Assembly (NCBI RefSeq): GCF_001422545.1
Contig: NZ_LMLE01000001.1
Coordinates: forward strand, 791,319-855,318
DNA: 64,000 nucleotides
Direction: 5' to 3'
From: Pedobacter sp. Leaf41
Lineage (GTDB): Bacteria > Bacteroidota > Bacteroidia > Sphingobacteriales > Sphingobacteriaceae
Shown here: one piece after another, positions 8,373 through 18,599 of the stretch
Numbering within the stretch: position 1 is the stretch's first letter
Layout: the number at the start of each line of letters is the position of its first letter
Translations under genes and position numbers: made by a program
Notes under the pieces: generated by a model
Databases searched by the model: none
Seen by the model: the letters and a program-made list of their open reading frames with translations, nothing else
Told to the model about the DNA's origin: nothing

Positions 8373-8551
8373 TCATCGAATTCTGAAGAGATTCTGAAGT
8401 TTGTATGTTTCAACATTACTCAGCGTCATTGCTAAAAATTATGGTGAAATCAGTTATACAACTTATAGTTGTTCAATTGTAAAGTTAATTGTAAACTTTA
8501 TTATACATAATTTGAAAATTTTTGTGTTATTTTGAAGTTCAAAAATTAAGC

Positions 8552-9127
8552 ATGAAAAACATCTTCATTATCGCCATTCTCCTCTCCAGTTTTATTTGTC
8601 ATGCTGATGCACAGAATATAAATCAGGCTATTGATGGTAACCAATATGTGAAGCAATTGGCTGATCAGCGATACCAATTCAATAAAAGCTTAATTAAAAA
8701 GTTACGCATTCCGTACCCGGTAGCCAAATCAATTTTTAACTCCAATTCATTAGTAGCCTTTGATGGCCACACCTATGTTTTAAAAAACAATGAAGTGGTA
8801 GAAATAAAAGGTTTTTTATTGTCGAAAAAAGCATTAGAGGCTATTACAAACAAATTGTTAATGTTGGATGCTTACCAGAAAAACTGTGCTGAAAATGTAA
8901 ATAGGAGCTATAGTGAATCTGGTAGAGATTTACAATATGTAAAAAATAAGGATCGTCAATTTTTTGCCGCACTTAAACAAATATTATCCGTTACAGGGTC
9001 TATCTCTGATCAATATCAGAAACCTAATGCCTCTGTTACTATTGAAATGGCCATGAACAAAATCAAAGTCCAAGAGCTTAGTGCAGAACAGGATTCGCAA
9101 AATATAGCTTTCGCTAAAGTGAAATAA
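8552..9127 (+). CDS. Hypothetical exported protein
   Basis: A 191-residue protein that I do not recognise. The ATG at 8552 gives a clean signal peptide (MKNIFIIAILLSSFICHADA followed by Q), so I prefer it to the GTG-initiated frame at 8522. The mature part is rich in Lys, Gln and Asn, appears mostly helical and has one cysteine. No catalytic motif is visible. It stands alone, divergent from the LtaS-like gene. The reading frame stays open for 89 codons past its TAA, which may mean it has been shortened. Confidence 0.65.
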   Translation: MKNIFIIAILLSSFICHADAQNINQAIDGNQYVKQLADQRYQFNKSLIKKLRIPYPVAKSIFNSNSLVAFDGHTYVLKNNEVVEIKGFLLSKKALEAITNKLLMLDAYQKNCAENVNRSYSESGRDLQYVKNKDRQFFAALKQILSVTGSISDQYQKPNASVTIEMAMNKIKVQELSAEQDSQNIAFAKVK

Positions 9128-9448
9128 CGTTTATCGCTTCGTTTCCCCAAAATAAAAGTTGAAGCGCTTCCAAAGGCACAAGCATTCCATTACCACAGGC
9201 TTGATATCAATCCAATTAATACAGGAATATTTTCTAATCCTACATTGAGATTAAATCTTTTCCTCTCGACAGCGGCTGTAGTAAACTTTACACTTTCTCC
9301 CGATTCTAAACAGCTCGAAAATATTACTAAAAAATGCAGTCGTAAAAAGGAGTTTTTAATTTATAAGCATTATTTTTGCCAAAACTGTAGATTGTGATCA
9401 ACCAAAATTGTTTACAGTTTCTTTGCTTTAAAAATAACCTAATTAGTA
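9128..9448 (+). other. Gene-free gap with an in-frame open stretch and a promoter
   Basis: No independent gene is supported here. The frame of the preceding hypothetical gene stays open from 9128 to a TGA at 9395-9397. A TATTTTTG sequence at 9371-9378 matches the Bacteroidota -7 element and probably starts transcription of the cupin gene, leaving a leader of about 65 bases. Confidence 0.45.
9371..9378 (+). promoter_or_regulatory. -7 promoter element TATTTTTG for the cupin gene
   Basis: This is an exact match to TAnnTTTG, 70 bases before the cupin start codon. No strong TTG is visible at the usual upstream spacing. Confidence 0.45.
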
Positions 9449-9946
9449 ATGACAAACGATAAAAAAGAAATATTTGACAGCGTTGCACAGCGTTTAAAAA
9501 TTGAAGGTTTTAATGTGGTAAACCGCGATGAAACACGTCCTTGGGGCGGTTTTTTTGTAATTGATGAGGCGCAGGCTCAACAATTTGCTGATACTTATTT
9601 TGATGGCTTAGATGTAGAGAGTTTAAAAATTGGCGGCAAGTTAAGTCCGAAAATATTGATCGTTGCTCCGAATACCCGTTTATCCTGGCAATACCACCAC
9701 CGCAGAGCCGAAATCTGGCAAGTGGTTACCGGTACAGTTGGTATTAAAACCAGCCAGACTGACGAAGAGGGGGAAGTGAAAACATACGCCCCAAAAGATC
9801 AAATTAAATTACAACAAGGTGAACGCCACCGTTTAATCGGTTTAGATGACTGGGGTGTTGTAGCAGAGATTTGGCAACATACAGATGCATCAAACCCATC
9901 TGATGAAAGCGATATCGTTCGCGTTCAGGATGATTTTGGCAGATAA
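9449..9946 (+). CDS. Cupin protein, phosphomannose/phosphoheptose isomerase-like
   Basis: A 165-residue single-domain cupin. The barrel includes LSWQYHHRRAEIWQVVTG (about residues 74-91), with a His-His-x2-x-Glu metal-binding set, and QLQQGERHRLIG-type sequence (QQGERHRL) supplying the later His. This resembles the C-terminal domain of type II mannose-6-phosphate isomerases, and close relatives in Bacteroidota are often named phosphoheptose isomerase. The name is a family label; the true substrate is not shown by the sequence. The N-terminal NRDETRPWGGFFV is typical of the family. It is a single gene with its own promoter. Confidence 0.75.
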   Translation: MTNDKKEIFDSVAQRLKIEGFNVVNRDETRPWGGFFVIDEAQAQQFADTYFDGLDVESLKIGGKLSPKILIVAPNTRLSWQYHHRRAEIWQVVTGTVGIKTSQTDEEGEVKTYAPKDQIKLQQGERHRLIGLDDWGVVAEIWQHTDASNPSDESDIVRVQDDFGR

Positions 9947-10073
9947 TATTTTTTAAATCCTGCTCGTTTTAATCGGGCAGGATTGTAGTAACTCTTCCTT
10001 TCCCATACCTTGGTTTTCTAACCGCCAAAACTAAACGTAGATAAAATACGTTAATAAAGCATACACACAATAC

Positions 10074-10802
10074 ATGATTATCCTCATTTTCTTTCTTTGC
10101 CATTGGTTCTTATCCTTATTTAGCCAAACCTTTTTCCTTCACCGTTATTCATCGCATAAAATGTTTAAGATGGAGCCTTTCTGGGAAAAATTCTTTTATT
10201 TAATTTTACTTATTTCTCAAGGTTCATCATTCTTAAATCCAAGGGCTTATGCTATTTTGCACCGTATGCACCATGCTTATAGCGATACAGAAAAGGATCC
10301 GCATTCCCCACATTTTTTTAAGGATGTTTTCGGGATGATGATTGCTACAAAAAATATGTATATGAACTATTTGCAGTTTAAAATACAACCTGAACCGGCT
10401 TTTCAGGGTAATTATCCTGAATGGCCTATAGTCGATAAGATTGGAAATTCTTGGTTATGGCGAATTGCATGTGGTTTATTTTATATTGGTTTTTATATCA
10501 TGTTCGCAAACCATTGGTGGTTGTTTATTTTATTGCCAATTCATTTTTTAATGGGTCCGTTACATGGCGCCATTGTTAACTGGTGCGGGCATAAATATGG
10601 TTATTCTAACCACGATAATGATGACCATAGCAAAAACTCCTTACCTTGGGATTTTCTATTAATGGGAGAGTTGTTTCAGAATAATCACCATAAAAAACCC
10701 AATAGTCCTAACTTTGCTACTAAATGGTGGGAGTTTGATCCAACCTATCCGGTAATGAAGGTTTTGCACTGGATGCGGATTATCAAAATAAGAAAAGTAT
10801 AG
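10074..10802 (+). CDS. Membrane fatty-acid desaturase
   Basis: A 242-residue integral membrane di-iron desaturase. The three histidine boxes are HRYSSH (23-28), HRMHH (63-67) and QNNHH (202-206), with an extra NWCGHKYGY segment (169-177) as in acyl-CoA/acyl-lipid delta-9 desaturases. Hydrophobic helices lie at about 1-20, 40-55 and 130-165. It would introduce a double bond into fatty acyl chains, so a role in membrane fluidity is likely. At 242 residues it is shorter than many family members but contains all three boxes. It is a single gene closed by a strong hairpin at 10836-10881. Confidence 0.9.
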   Translation: MIILIFFLCHWFLSLFSQTFFLHRYSSHKMFKMEPFWEKFFYLILLISQGSSFLNPRAYAILHRMHHAYSDTEKDPHSPHFFKDVFGMMIATKNMYMNYLQFKIQPEPAFQGNYPEWPIVDKIGNSWLWRIACGLFYIGFYIMFANHWWLFILLPIHFLMGPLHGAIVNWCGHKYGYSNHDNDDHSKNSLPWDFLLMGELFQNNHHKKPNSPNFATKWWEFDPTYPVMKVLHWMRIIKIRKV

Positions 10803-10835
10803 TCAATTTCTGTTGGCAGAATCCATTTCTTCGCT

Positions 10836-10881
10836 GATAAAATAAATATGCGCTGGTCAGCCAGTGCATATTTATTTTATC
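10836..10881. terminator. Long hairpin after the desaturase gene
   Basis: Arms of 21 bases (10836-10856 and 10861-10881) match at all but one position around the loop TCAG. The outer part of the stem is A/T-rich, so either strand carries a U-rich run; this probably terminates the desaturase transcript 33 bases after its stop. Confidence 0.75.
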
Positions 10882-11207
10882 CTCTAATGTCTCTTAATTA
10901 AGCTTTTTTGGTTGTTTCAATGCTTCAATATACTGGAAAACATCTATTCCATTAAGGGTATATGCACTCGGTAATCATATCACTATCAAATTAAATTGTT
11001 AAGGATGAGAAGCATGTTATTCTTGCTTATTTCCGATCTATTTTTTTTTCTTTTTACATTTCTAGTGAACTATCATTTTTACGCTGTTATTGTCTGAAAA
11101 ATTTGCACCTTTGCCGACTAAATTAACGAAGTCGCGAAAAAGTATTCTCCTGCATTGTAACAAATGGCCTCTTCCGCCGACTAATAACCAAAGATTAACT
11201 TACTAAT
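10882..11207. other. Gap upstream of the TonB-dependent receptor
   Basis: No intact gene is seen. The minus-strand frame at 10894-10971 reads as a short tail (YTLNGIDVFQYIEALKQP..) ending in TAA, resembling the C-terminus of some transposases, but is too short to name. A CACCTTTG sequence at 11106-11113 is one base from the -7 promoter consensus and could serve the receptor gene. Confidence 0.35.
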
Positions 11208-13646
11208 ATGAAAAGAATTTTACTCTTAATCCTATCGCTGGGAATATTTATCAATGCTCAGGCCCAATTTCCTGGTGGTTTAGGTGGAGGTGCAAAAAAA
11301 CCAACCGTTTTTGGCCGTGTTACGGCAACCATTTTAGATTCTGTTACCAAACAGCCTATAGATTACGCAACAGTTTCGCTTATTAATACAAAGGATAATA
11401 AATCGGTAAACGGTGGGGTAACAGATCCGAAAGGAAAGTTATCATTGCAAAATGTTGCGCCTGATTCTTATAAATTGATGATCGGTTTTATGGGTTACAA
11501 AACCAAAACTATTTTGGTTAACACCACCCCGGCAAAACCCGATCAGAATTTAGGAACCATTTATATTTCTTCAACAGAAAATACGTTGGCTGATGTACAG
11601 GTTCAGGGAACAAAAGCAGTGATCGAAAATAAGATCGATAGAATGGTATATAACGCTGAAGCTGACGGAACTAATGCCGGTGGCGATGCTACAGACGTGA
11701 TGCGTAAAGTGCCCATGTTATCGGTTGATGCTACAGGAAATGTACAATTGCGTGGCGGGGCTGTTCGTGTGTTAATTAACGGTAAGCCCTCTGGAACAAT
11801 GGCCAGCAGTGTAGCTGATGCCTTAAAAATGATTCCGGCAGAGCAAATTAAAAGTGTTGAAGTGATTACCAGTCCCTCGGCAAAATACGATGCCGAAGGA
11901 TCGGGAGGTATTATCAATATCATCACTAAAAAATCTACAGCACAAGGTGTTAGCGGAAGTGTTAACGCATCAGTTGGAACACGCCAGAACAATGGAGCGT
12001 TTAACCTAACTGCTAAAACTGGCCGTTTAAGTGTGAACACTAGTTTGGGTACTAACTTAGCTTATCCGCAAAAATCGCTTACAGAATTTATAACCAACAC
12101 CACATATTTAAACGGTACAACCAATAGCATTTCGCAAAATGGATTCTCTAAATGGAGACGTGATGGCTACAATGGAAGCCTGGGCTTAGATTACGATTTT
12201 AATGCTTACAATAACATTAGTACAACGGCTAAAATTAATAGCTTTTCTAACGGAGGTCCAAGTGAAACCAATTATATCATCAACAACATTGCTGCGGCAA
12301 ATATTGGAGATATGGAAATGACCTTCAGGAATTTGGATTGGAACGTGGATTACCGTAAAACGAGTAAGAAGGAGGGAGAAGAGTTTTCTGTTTCGGCACA
12401 ACTTTCCACGGGTAGAAATCCCACACGTTTCAGTAATACACTTACCTCTGCAGCTTTTCCAACAGGTTTAATTACCAATAGTAACAATACGGGAAAAAAC
12501 AATGAGTATACTTTCCAAACGGATTATACTTATCCGTTTTCAAAAGCTACCGTTTTAGAGGTTGGTGCAAAAGCTATTTTACGCGATATCAAAAGTCAGT
12601 TTGATGTTGCTGCACAAGATTTTGATTATAACCAGGATGTAGGTGCTGCTTACGGTGTAATTGCTTTCGATTTATCGAAAAAATGGAAGTTTAAAGGTGG
12701 GGTTAGAGCAGAATATACACAGATTGATTTTAATACTCAAAACAGCGGAATCCAAAAAAATGATTATTTAAACCTGTTTCCAAGTGCCATTCTTTCAAGA
12801 ACTTTGAAAGGTGGGGCTACTTTGAAATTGAGCTATAATCGCCGTGTTCAAAGACCAACCCAGAATTATCTGAATCCTTTCCGTAACGAAAGCGACCAGT
12901 TTAATATCATGCAAGGTAACCCACAATTGGATCCTGAGTTAAGTCAAAATTTTGAATTGGGTTATAACACCTATATTAAAGGTTCAGTTATTACGGCTTC
13001 ATTATTTTATCGTCGTACAGGTGGCGTGATAGAGCGTTCTATCTCACCTGTTACAGAAAATGGCATTAACAAAACATTGAGTTCGTATATTAATGTGGGT
13101 ACTGCAGAAACCTATGGCTTTAACTTGTTCGGTTCTTACAATCCTAAACCAAAATGGACATTGATGACCAATTTTGTTGGTAGCACTTACTCAGTAACCA
13201 ATAACGAAACCAATGTTAACACGGGTACCTACTTCAATTTCAATTGGTTTGTACGTTCTGCTTATGGTTTCGGGAAAGGATATAATTTTGAACTTTTCAA
13301 TGTAATTACCTCGCGAGTACGTACCTATCAGGGTGTTACCGATCCATTTTACATTTACGGTGCCTCATTTAAAAAGGATTTATTTAAGAAAAAAGGAAGC
13401 ATTGGTGTAAACGTGTTAAATCCGTTTACAAAAGATCTTCATATTAAAACAGTAAATAACGCAGTAAATGCTACGGGTACAATTTACCAAAGCATGAATA
13501 TCTACTATCCGCTTCGGTCATTTGGGGTTAACTTCAGTTATAGTTTCGGTAAACTGAAATTTACAGAAAAGAAAAAAATCAAAAATGATGACGCAAAACA
13601 AGACCAGCAACAAGGTGGTGGCGGAATGGGCGGCATTCAACAATAA
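11208..13646 (+). CDS. TonB-dependent receptor, outer-membrane beta-barrel family
   Basis: An 812-residue outer-membrane receptor. Signal peptide 1-19 (ending AQA); a carboxypeptidase-regulatory-like beta-sandwich at about 28-115 (FGRVTATILDSVTKQPIDYATV..); a plug with VMRKVPMLSVDATGNVQLRGG and VRVLINGKPSG (about 160-200); IEVITSPSAKYDAEGSGGIINIITKK-type plug ending near 240; then the barrel. This is the short, SusD-less class (OMP_b-brl_3 type) rather than SusC. The C-terminus carries a Lys- and Gln/Gly-rich tail instead of a terminal aromatic. Substrate unknown, and no nearby gene points to one. A strong terminator follows at 13666. Confidence 0.88.
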   Translation: MKRILLLILSLGIFINAQAQFPGGLGGGAKKPTVFGRVTATILDSVTKQPIDYATVSLINTKDNKSVNGGVTDPKGKLSLQNVAPDSYKLMIGFMGYKTKTILVNTTPAKPDQNLGTIYISSTENTLADVQVQGTKAVIENKIDRMVYNAEADGTNAGGDATDVMRKVPMLSVDATGNVQLRGGAVRVLINGKPSGTMASSVADALKMIPAEQIKSVEVITSPSAKYDAEGSGGIINIITKKSTAQGVSGSVNASVGTRQNNGAFNLTAKTGRLSVNTSLGTNLAYPQKSLTEFITNTTYLNGTTNSISQNGFSKWRRDGYNGSLGLDYDFNAYNNISTTAKINSFSNGGPSETNYIINNIAAANIGDMEMTFRNLDWNVDYRKTSKKEGEEFSVSAQLSTGRNPTRFSNTLTSAAFPTGLITNSNNTGKNNEYTFQTDYTYPFSKATVLEVGAKAILRDIKSQFDVAAQDFDYNQDVGAAYGVIAFDLSKKWKFKGGVRAEYTQIDFNTQNSGIQKNDYLNLFPSAILSRTLKGGATLKLSYNRRVQRPTQNYLNPFRNESDQFNIMQGNPQLDPELSQNFELGYNTYIKGSVITASLFYRRTGGVIERSISPVTENGINKTLSSYINVGTAETYGFNLFGSYNPKPKWTLMTNFVGSTYSVTNNETNVNTGTYFNFNWFVRSAYGFGKGYNFELFNVITSRVRTYQGVTDPFYIYGASFKKDLFKKKGSIGVNVLNPFTKDLHIKTVNNAVNATGTIYQSMNIYYPLRSFGVNFSYSFGKLKFTEKKKIKNDDAKQDQQQGGGGMGGIQQ

Positions 13647-13665
13647 AATTTAGAGACAAATATTA

Positions 13666-13694
13666 AAGCCTTCGATAAAATCGAAGGCTTTTTT
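13666..13694 (+). terminator. Rho-independent terminator after the TonB receptor
   Basis: A perfect 11-base stem AAGCCTTCGAT / ATCGAAGGCTT around AAA, followed by a T-run, 19 bases downstream of the receptor stop codon. Confidence 0.9.
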
Positions 13695-13936
13695 GTTTAC
13701 GGTGTATAAAATACACTTAGTACCTGAAAATTATCTTATAACCCGTTTGTTTAGCAAAGATTATGCTTGTTTTTGCGGTATAATTTCGATATGCCTGATT
13801 CTTATTGCAGGTTTTATGGCAAATTTCTTTATTTATTTAGATTTAACCAGTTTTTGCTAGGTTTTTATGCGGTTTTTTATTTTTAAAAACTATATATTGC
13901 ATCTAACTAACAAACCTTAACCTAAATAATAGAGAT

Positions 13937-16900
13937 ATGAGAAAAATCTTTACCTCACTATTTTTTTTGTGTGTTTTGCTAACGGGTCTTTCTTCTATGG
14001 CTCAGGTAAAAACAGTAACAGGAAAAATTACTTCTTCTGATGATTCTGGGCCATTACCTGGTGCTAGCGTTAAAATAAAAGGAAGCACTACCGGAACATC
14101 AACTGATAGTAATGGTAGTTTTACTATTCAGGTACCTTCTTCATCTGCGGTTTTAGTGATCAGTTTAATTGGTTACAAAACACAGGAAGTTACTGTTGGT
14201 AACCGAACTACAATTGCTTTGGCGCTGGCTTCAGATTCACAACAGTTGGAAGAAGTTACCGTTTCTACAGCTTTAGGGATTACCAGGCAGGCAAAGTCGT
14301 TAGGTTATGCTGCTCAAACGGTTAAATCAGAAGACTTGAATTATAACCATCAACCTAATTTAGTTAATGCGTTACAGGGAAAAGTTGCTGGTGCCACTAT
14401 TTCAAGTACTGGTGGTGGTCCTGGTCAGGGTGCAAGTATCAGGGTTAGGGGTGTAAACTCCATTGACCCAAACATTTCTGGCGATCCGCTTTATGTCATT
14501 GATGGAGTTCAGATTGATAACTCAACTTCAACTGTAGGAGCAAATCCAGGCGGTAATTCTTATGGCTCAAGAGGTGTAACCAATAGGGCTTCGGACGTAA
14601 ATCCTGAAGATATTGAAACCATTAATATCTTAAAAGGCGGCGCAGCAACGGCTTTATATGGTTTAAGAGGCGCAAACGGCGTAGTGGTAATTACTACAAA
14701 AAGAGGTAAGCAAAATGGAATCCAGGTAAATTTCAATAGTACTTATGGTTTCGAGAATGTATTAATCAGTCCGAAAGTTCAAACAGAATATACACAAGGG
14801 GTTTTAGGTGTTTATACCAATCCTCCAGGTGGTATCGGACCAGCTTGGGGACCAACAATTGCGGAAGCGAAATTAATTGATCCAACCCATCCTGATAAGC
14901 TTTTTAATAATTATGATCAGGCTTTTGGCACTGGACAGCAGGTTAAAAATTCGGTTTCATTAACCGGTGGAAGTGATGCTATTAAATTTTTCTCCTCAAT
15001 CTCGCAACTTTACCAAAAAGGGATGATGCCTAATACGGATAATAAAAACTTATCTGCAAGACTAAATACTGATCTCATTATCAGTCCAAAGTTTAAGGCT
15101 TCTGTTAACATGAACTTTACCAATTCAGGTGGTTACACTTATGCAGCCGATCGGTTTGGAGAAGGTTTAGCTTATTTTTCACCTCGATACGATGTTTCTG
15201 ATTATGAAAATGCAGATGGTTCTCAAAAATATCTTGGAACAAATAATCCGATTTGGGGAACCGCTAATAATAAGCTTAAAGGCGATGTAAACCGCTTCAT
15301 TGGCGGTGCAAGTTTAAGTTATGATCCAGCAAAATGGTTAAATCTATCGTACCGTTTTGGTATCGATACCTACAATGATAACAGGGTGAGAACAGCTCGT
15401 GGCCCAATGTATACCGGTGAAGCGATGTATGATAACGAGCAGGGCTTCTACGGAGAGTACAATACCAAATTTAGAACACTGAACAGTACCTTAGTTGCTA
15501 CTTTTACAACTAAGTTAGGGGAAGACATTACAGGTACTTTAAGATTAGGGCAAGAACTTTACGACAGACGAATTAAAGAGATTGGAACCTTGGGCAGTAT
15601 TTTAGGGATTTATAACTTCTTTAATCTTACTAATGCAGGGGTGGTAACGCTAAGCCAAAACCTCCGCGAAAAGCGTTTGGTGGGTTATTTTGGAGAGGCT
15701 ACGTTTGATTATAAGAATTATCTGTTCTTAACCGTTACAGGAAGAAATGATATCACTTCAACTTTGCCAAAAGAAAACAGATCATTCTTTTATCCTTCTG
15801 CAAGTTTAAGCTACGTTTTCTCTGATCATTTAAAACTGCCATCAGTGATCAATCAGGCTAAATTAAGGTTGTCTTATGCACGGATCGGTAAGGATGCTTC
15901 AGAATATTCTACTTTTACAGGCTATTCTCCTTACGGTAGTTTACCAACCGGTACAGGTGGTTTAACAATTGCTTCTAACCTGGGTAACCCTGATTTATTA
16001 CCAGAGTTTACAAATACCTATGAGGCAGGTTTAGAAATGTCGTTTTTCAAAAACCGCCTGGGATTTGACTTCACTTACTATTATTCATTAAGTCAGGATC
16101 AAATTATTCAAACCCAGATTTCATCAGCTGTAGGCTATGTAACCAAATCAATTAATGCGGGCGATATTCGTAACCGAGGTGTAGAATTGGTCATTAATGG
16201 TAAACCAATTGTAGGTAAAGATTTCAACTGGAGCGTAAACCTTAACCTTTCGGCAAATAGAAACAAGGTGCTTAACATGCCTAATGGCATTAAAGAGATT
16301 GTGTATGGCGCTGCGAGAGGTTATGGAAATGCTGGGGTAACCATGAAACTGATAGAAGGCCAGCCTTACGGAAATATTTATGGAAGTTATTTCCAGAGGT
16401 ATTCTCCAAACCCTCAGGATCCAATCGTTTTAGATAAAAATCTTCCTTTACTAATCGGTACAAATGGTTTTCCAATCATTTCTGGTGGCACACAAAGATT
16501 GTTAGGTAACTCTCAACCAGATTATATTATTGGTTTAGGAAACACGTTCAACTACAAAAACTTCAGCTTAAACGTGTTGTTTGATGCCCGTTTAGGTTTC
16601 GAAAAATATAACTGGTTAGAAGATTTTTATTCGGCATTTGGCTTGCCAGATTATACAACCGACAGAAGATCGTTTAAAACATTTGAAGGTGTACTTGCAA
16701 ATGGAACGCCGAATACCAAACAAGTTTGGCTTGGACAAACTACCGGCCCTGATAATGTTAATTACGGCGAGGGTTATTACCGGATTTATTACAGAAATGT
16801 ATCTGAGCCATTTGTATCTGATGCTTCCTGGGTACGTTTACGTTCGGCAAGTTTATCTTACCGTTTTCCACAGAATTGGTTACCTGCAAAAGCAATTAAA

Positions 16901-17068
16901 AACGCTTCGTTATCGGTTACGGGAAACAATTTGTGGTTATGGACAAAATATTACGGCGTAGATCCTGAATCAAGTTCTTATGATGCAGGAAGCAACAATG
17001 ATGGCTCTGCAGGATTTACCTATCCATCTTCCCGTCAGATTCTGTTCACGCTTAATGTTGGTTTTTAA
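13937..17068 (+). CDS. SusC/RagA-family TonB-linked outer-membrane protein
   Basis: A 1043-residue SusC-type transporter. Signal peptide 1-22; carboxypeptidase-regulatory-like domain about 25-110 (VTGKITSSDDSGPLPGASVKIKG); plug domain from about 115 with the family's LNYNHQPNLVNALQGKVAGA and the strongly conserved LKGGAATALYGLRGANGVVVITTKRG near 240; then a long beta-barrel ending FTLNVGF. It forms the channel under the SusD-like lid encoded 11 bases downstream. There is no STN domain, so it should not signal through an anti-sigma factor. With an S9 peptidase following, its cargo is more likely peptides than glycans, which is an inference from synteny. Confidence 0.93.
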   Translation: MRKIFTSLFFLCVLLTGLSSMAQVKTVTGKITSSDDSGPLPGASVKIKGSTTGTSTDSNGSFTIQVPSSSAVLVISLIGYKTQEVTVGNRTTIALALASDSQQLEEVTVSTALGITRQAKSLGYAAQTVKSEDLNYNHQPNLVNALQGKVAGATISSTGGGPGQGASIRVRGVNSIDPNISGDPLYVIDGVQIDNSTSTVGANPGGNSYGSRGVTNRASDVNPEDIETINILKGGAATALYGLRGANGVVVITTKRGKQNGIQVNFNSTYGFENVLISPKVQTEYTQGVLGVYTNPPGGIGPAWGPTIAEAKLIDPTHPDKLFNNYDQAFGTGQQVKNSVSLTGGSDAIKFFSSISQLYQKGMMPNTDNKNLSARLNTDLIISPKFKASVNMNFTNSGGYTYAADRFGEGLAYFSPRYDVSDYENADGSQKYLGTNNPIWGTANNKLKGDVNRFIGGASLSYDPAKWLNLSYRFGIDTYNDNRVRTARGPMYTGEAMYDNEQGFYGEYNTKFRTLNSTLVATFTTKLGEDITGTLRLGQELYDRRIKEIGTLGSILGIYNFFNLTNAGVVTLSQNLREKRLVGYFGEATFDYKNYLFLTVTGRNDITSTLPKENRSFFYPSASLSYVFSDHLKLPSVINQAKLRLSYARIGKDASEYSTFTGYSPYGSLPTGTGGLTIASNLGNPDLLPEFTNTYEAGLEMSFFKNRLGFDFTYYYSLSQDQIIQTQISSAVGYVTKSINAGDIRNRGVELVINGKPIVGKDFNWSVNLNLSANRNKVLNMPNGIKEIVYGAARGYGNAGVTMKLIEGQPYGNIYGSYFQRYSPNPQDPIVLDKNLPLLIGTNGFPIISGGTQRLLGNSQPDYIIGLGNTFNYKNFSLNVLFDARLGFEKYNWLEDFYSAFGLPDYTTDRRSFKTFEGVLANGTPNTKQVWLGQTTGPDNVNYGEGYYRIYYRNVSEPFVSDASWVRLRSASLSYRFPQNWLPAKAIKNASLSVTGNNLWLWTKYYGVDPESSSYDAGSNNDGSAGFTYPSSRQILFTLNVGF

Positions 17069-17079
17069 AAAGAATTAAG

Positions 17080-18516
17080 ATGCAAAAGATTATAAAATAT
17101 ACCTTGTTTTCGGCCATGATTGCAACATTAGGTTTGCAAGGCTGTAAGGATAGTTACTTTGATAAACTATCAGATAATCCAAACCAGGTTGCTAACCCAA
17201 CCTTAAACGCCTTATTAGCAACATCTACTTATAAAGCGGGTTTAAATAACTATAATGTGGCGAGTATTATTTTGCCTTACGTGCAGTATACAGCCAACCC
17301 TGCTGCAAATGGCGCCGGCGATACTTACCAGGCCATAGATTTTAGTGGTACCTGGGATGCCTTGTATTTTGCTATGGCTGATGCCAATGAAATGAAAAAG
17401 CTAGCGATTGCCCAAAATTCAAGCGAATATAAAGGCGTTGCCGATGTGATCATTGCCTACAATTTGATCATGGTGAATGATTTATGGGGCGATGCTCCTT
17501 TTTCTGAAGCTTTTAATATCAATAATTTAGTGCCGAAGTATGATAAGCAACAAGATGTTTATGCATCTTCTATGGCTTTGATTGATGAGGCCATTGTGGA
17601 GTTGGCAAAAACAAACTCAGCAGTAAAATTAGCGGCAGCCAGCGATTTAATTTATGGCACTACTGCTGCTACCGAGAGGGCCAACTGGTTAAAGTTTGCT
17701 TACGCTTTGAAAGCCCGACTATTGAATAAAGTAAGTAAAACTGCTAGCTACAATCCGGCAGCTGTTTTAGATGCTGTAAGCAAATCAATCGCTAATAACA
17801 ATGAAGATGCAAGAATGCAGACTTTTAGAGAGCGTAATTTTTGGGCAACTGTGGCGCTTAATAATTCACAGCAATCTTTAGGTGGATGGCTTTCTGAGCA
17901 ATTAATTGATGCATTAAACGGGACATCATATCCTGGTCCGATTGATCCACGACTGCCAAAAATTACTGACTTAACAGTTGATGGAAAATGGATTGGCACT
18001 GTAAACGGAGCAGGAAATCGACCTCCTGGAGCAAACACTTTGAAAAATGAAAACTATATTTCACAGAATTCTCCCTGGAGCGGAAACACTTCTCCAATTT
18101 TCCTGGTAACCTACGCAGAGCTAAAATTCATTGAAGCAGAAGCCGCTTTCGATACCGACAGAACGAGATCATATAACGCGTATTTGGCAGGGATTTCTGC
18201 GAACATGGATAAATTTCAGGTTGAAGCAGTAGATAAGGCAGCTTATTTAGCAAGGCCTACAGTTTCTGTAGGTGCAGCCGCACTTACTAAAGATTTAATC
18301 TTTAAAGAAAAATATATCGCCACCTATCTCAACCCAGAAGCCTGGAATGATGCTCGCCGTTTTGATTATAAATACAAAGATTTTACATTGCCAGTGAATA
18401 ATGCATTGCCAACTTTCATTCGCCGCCTGGATTACACTCAGGGTGAAAGGAGTAAAAATGGAGCAAACGTTCCTGTTGATGTACCAAGAACCACAAGATT
18501 GTGGTGGGATCAGTAA
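17080..18516 (+). CDS. SusD/RagB-family nutrient-binding lipoprotein
   Basis: A 478-residue surface lipoprotein with lipobox LQGC (Cys22). The mature protein starts with the typical FDKLSDNPNQV and holds TPR-like helices; landmarks are DLWGDAPFSEA (about 130-140), AELKFIEAEAAF in the middle and DARRFDYK near the C-terminus. This belongs to the SusD-like_2 type. It caps the SusC-type transporter encoded just upstream and binds the oligomer to be imported. It is followed by a hairpin terminator at 18541-18572 and then the S9 peptidase gene. Confidence 0.92.
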   Translation: MQKIIKYTLFSAMIATLGLQGCKDSYFDKLSDNPNQVANPTLNALLATSTYKAGLNNYNVASIILPYVQYTANPAANGAGDTYQAIDFSGTWDALYFAMADANEMKKLAIAQNSSEYKGVADVIIAYNLIMVNDLWGDAPFSEAFNINNLVPKYDKQQDVYASSMALIDEAIVELAKTNSAVKLAAASDLIYGTTAATERANWLKFAYALKARLLNKVSKTASYNPAAVLDAVSKSIANNNEDARMQTFRERNFWATVALNNSQQSLGGWLSEQLIDALNGTSYPGPIDPRLPKITDLTVDGKWIGTVNGAGNRPPGANTLKNENYISQNSPWSGNTSPIFLVTYAELKFIEAEAAFDTDRTRSYNAYLAGISANMDKFQVEAVDKAAYLARPTVSVGAAALTKDLIFKEKYIATYLNPEAWNDARRFDYKYKDFTLPVNNALPTFIRRLDYTQGERSKNGANVPVDVPRTTRLWWDQ

Positions 18517-18540
18517 CAATTTTATAAAAAACAATTTTCA

Positions 18541-18572
18541 AGCCCTTCCCATTTACTGGTTAGGGCTTTTTT
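18541..18572 (+). terminator. Rho-independent terminator after the SusD-like gene
   Basis: Stem AGCCCT (18541-18546) with AGGGCT (18562-18567), extended by CCA/TGG inside the loop, followed by a T-run. It may reduce read-through into the S9 peptidase gene 28 bases beyond. Confidence 0.75.
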
Positions 18573-18599
18573 GTATAAATTATCCAGAAATTTCCTATA

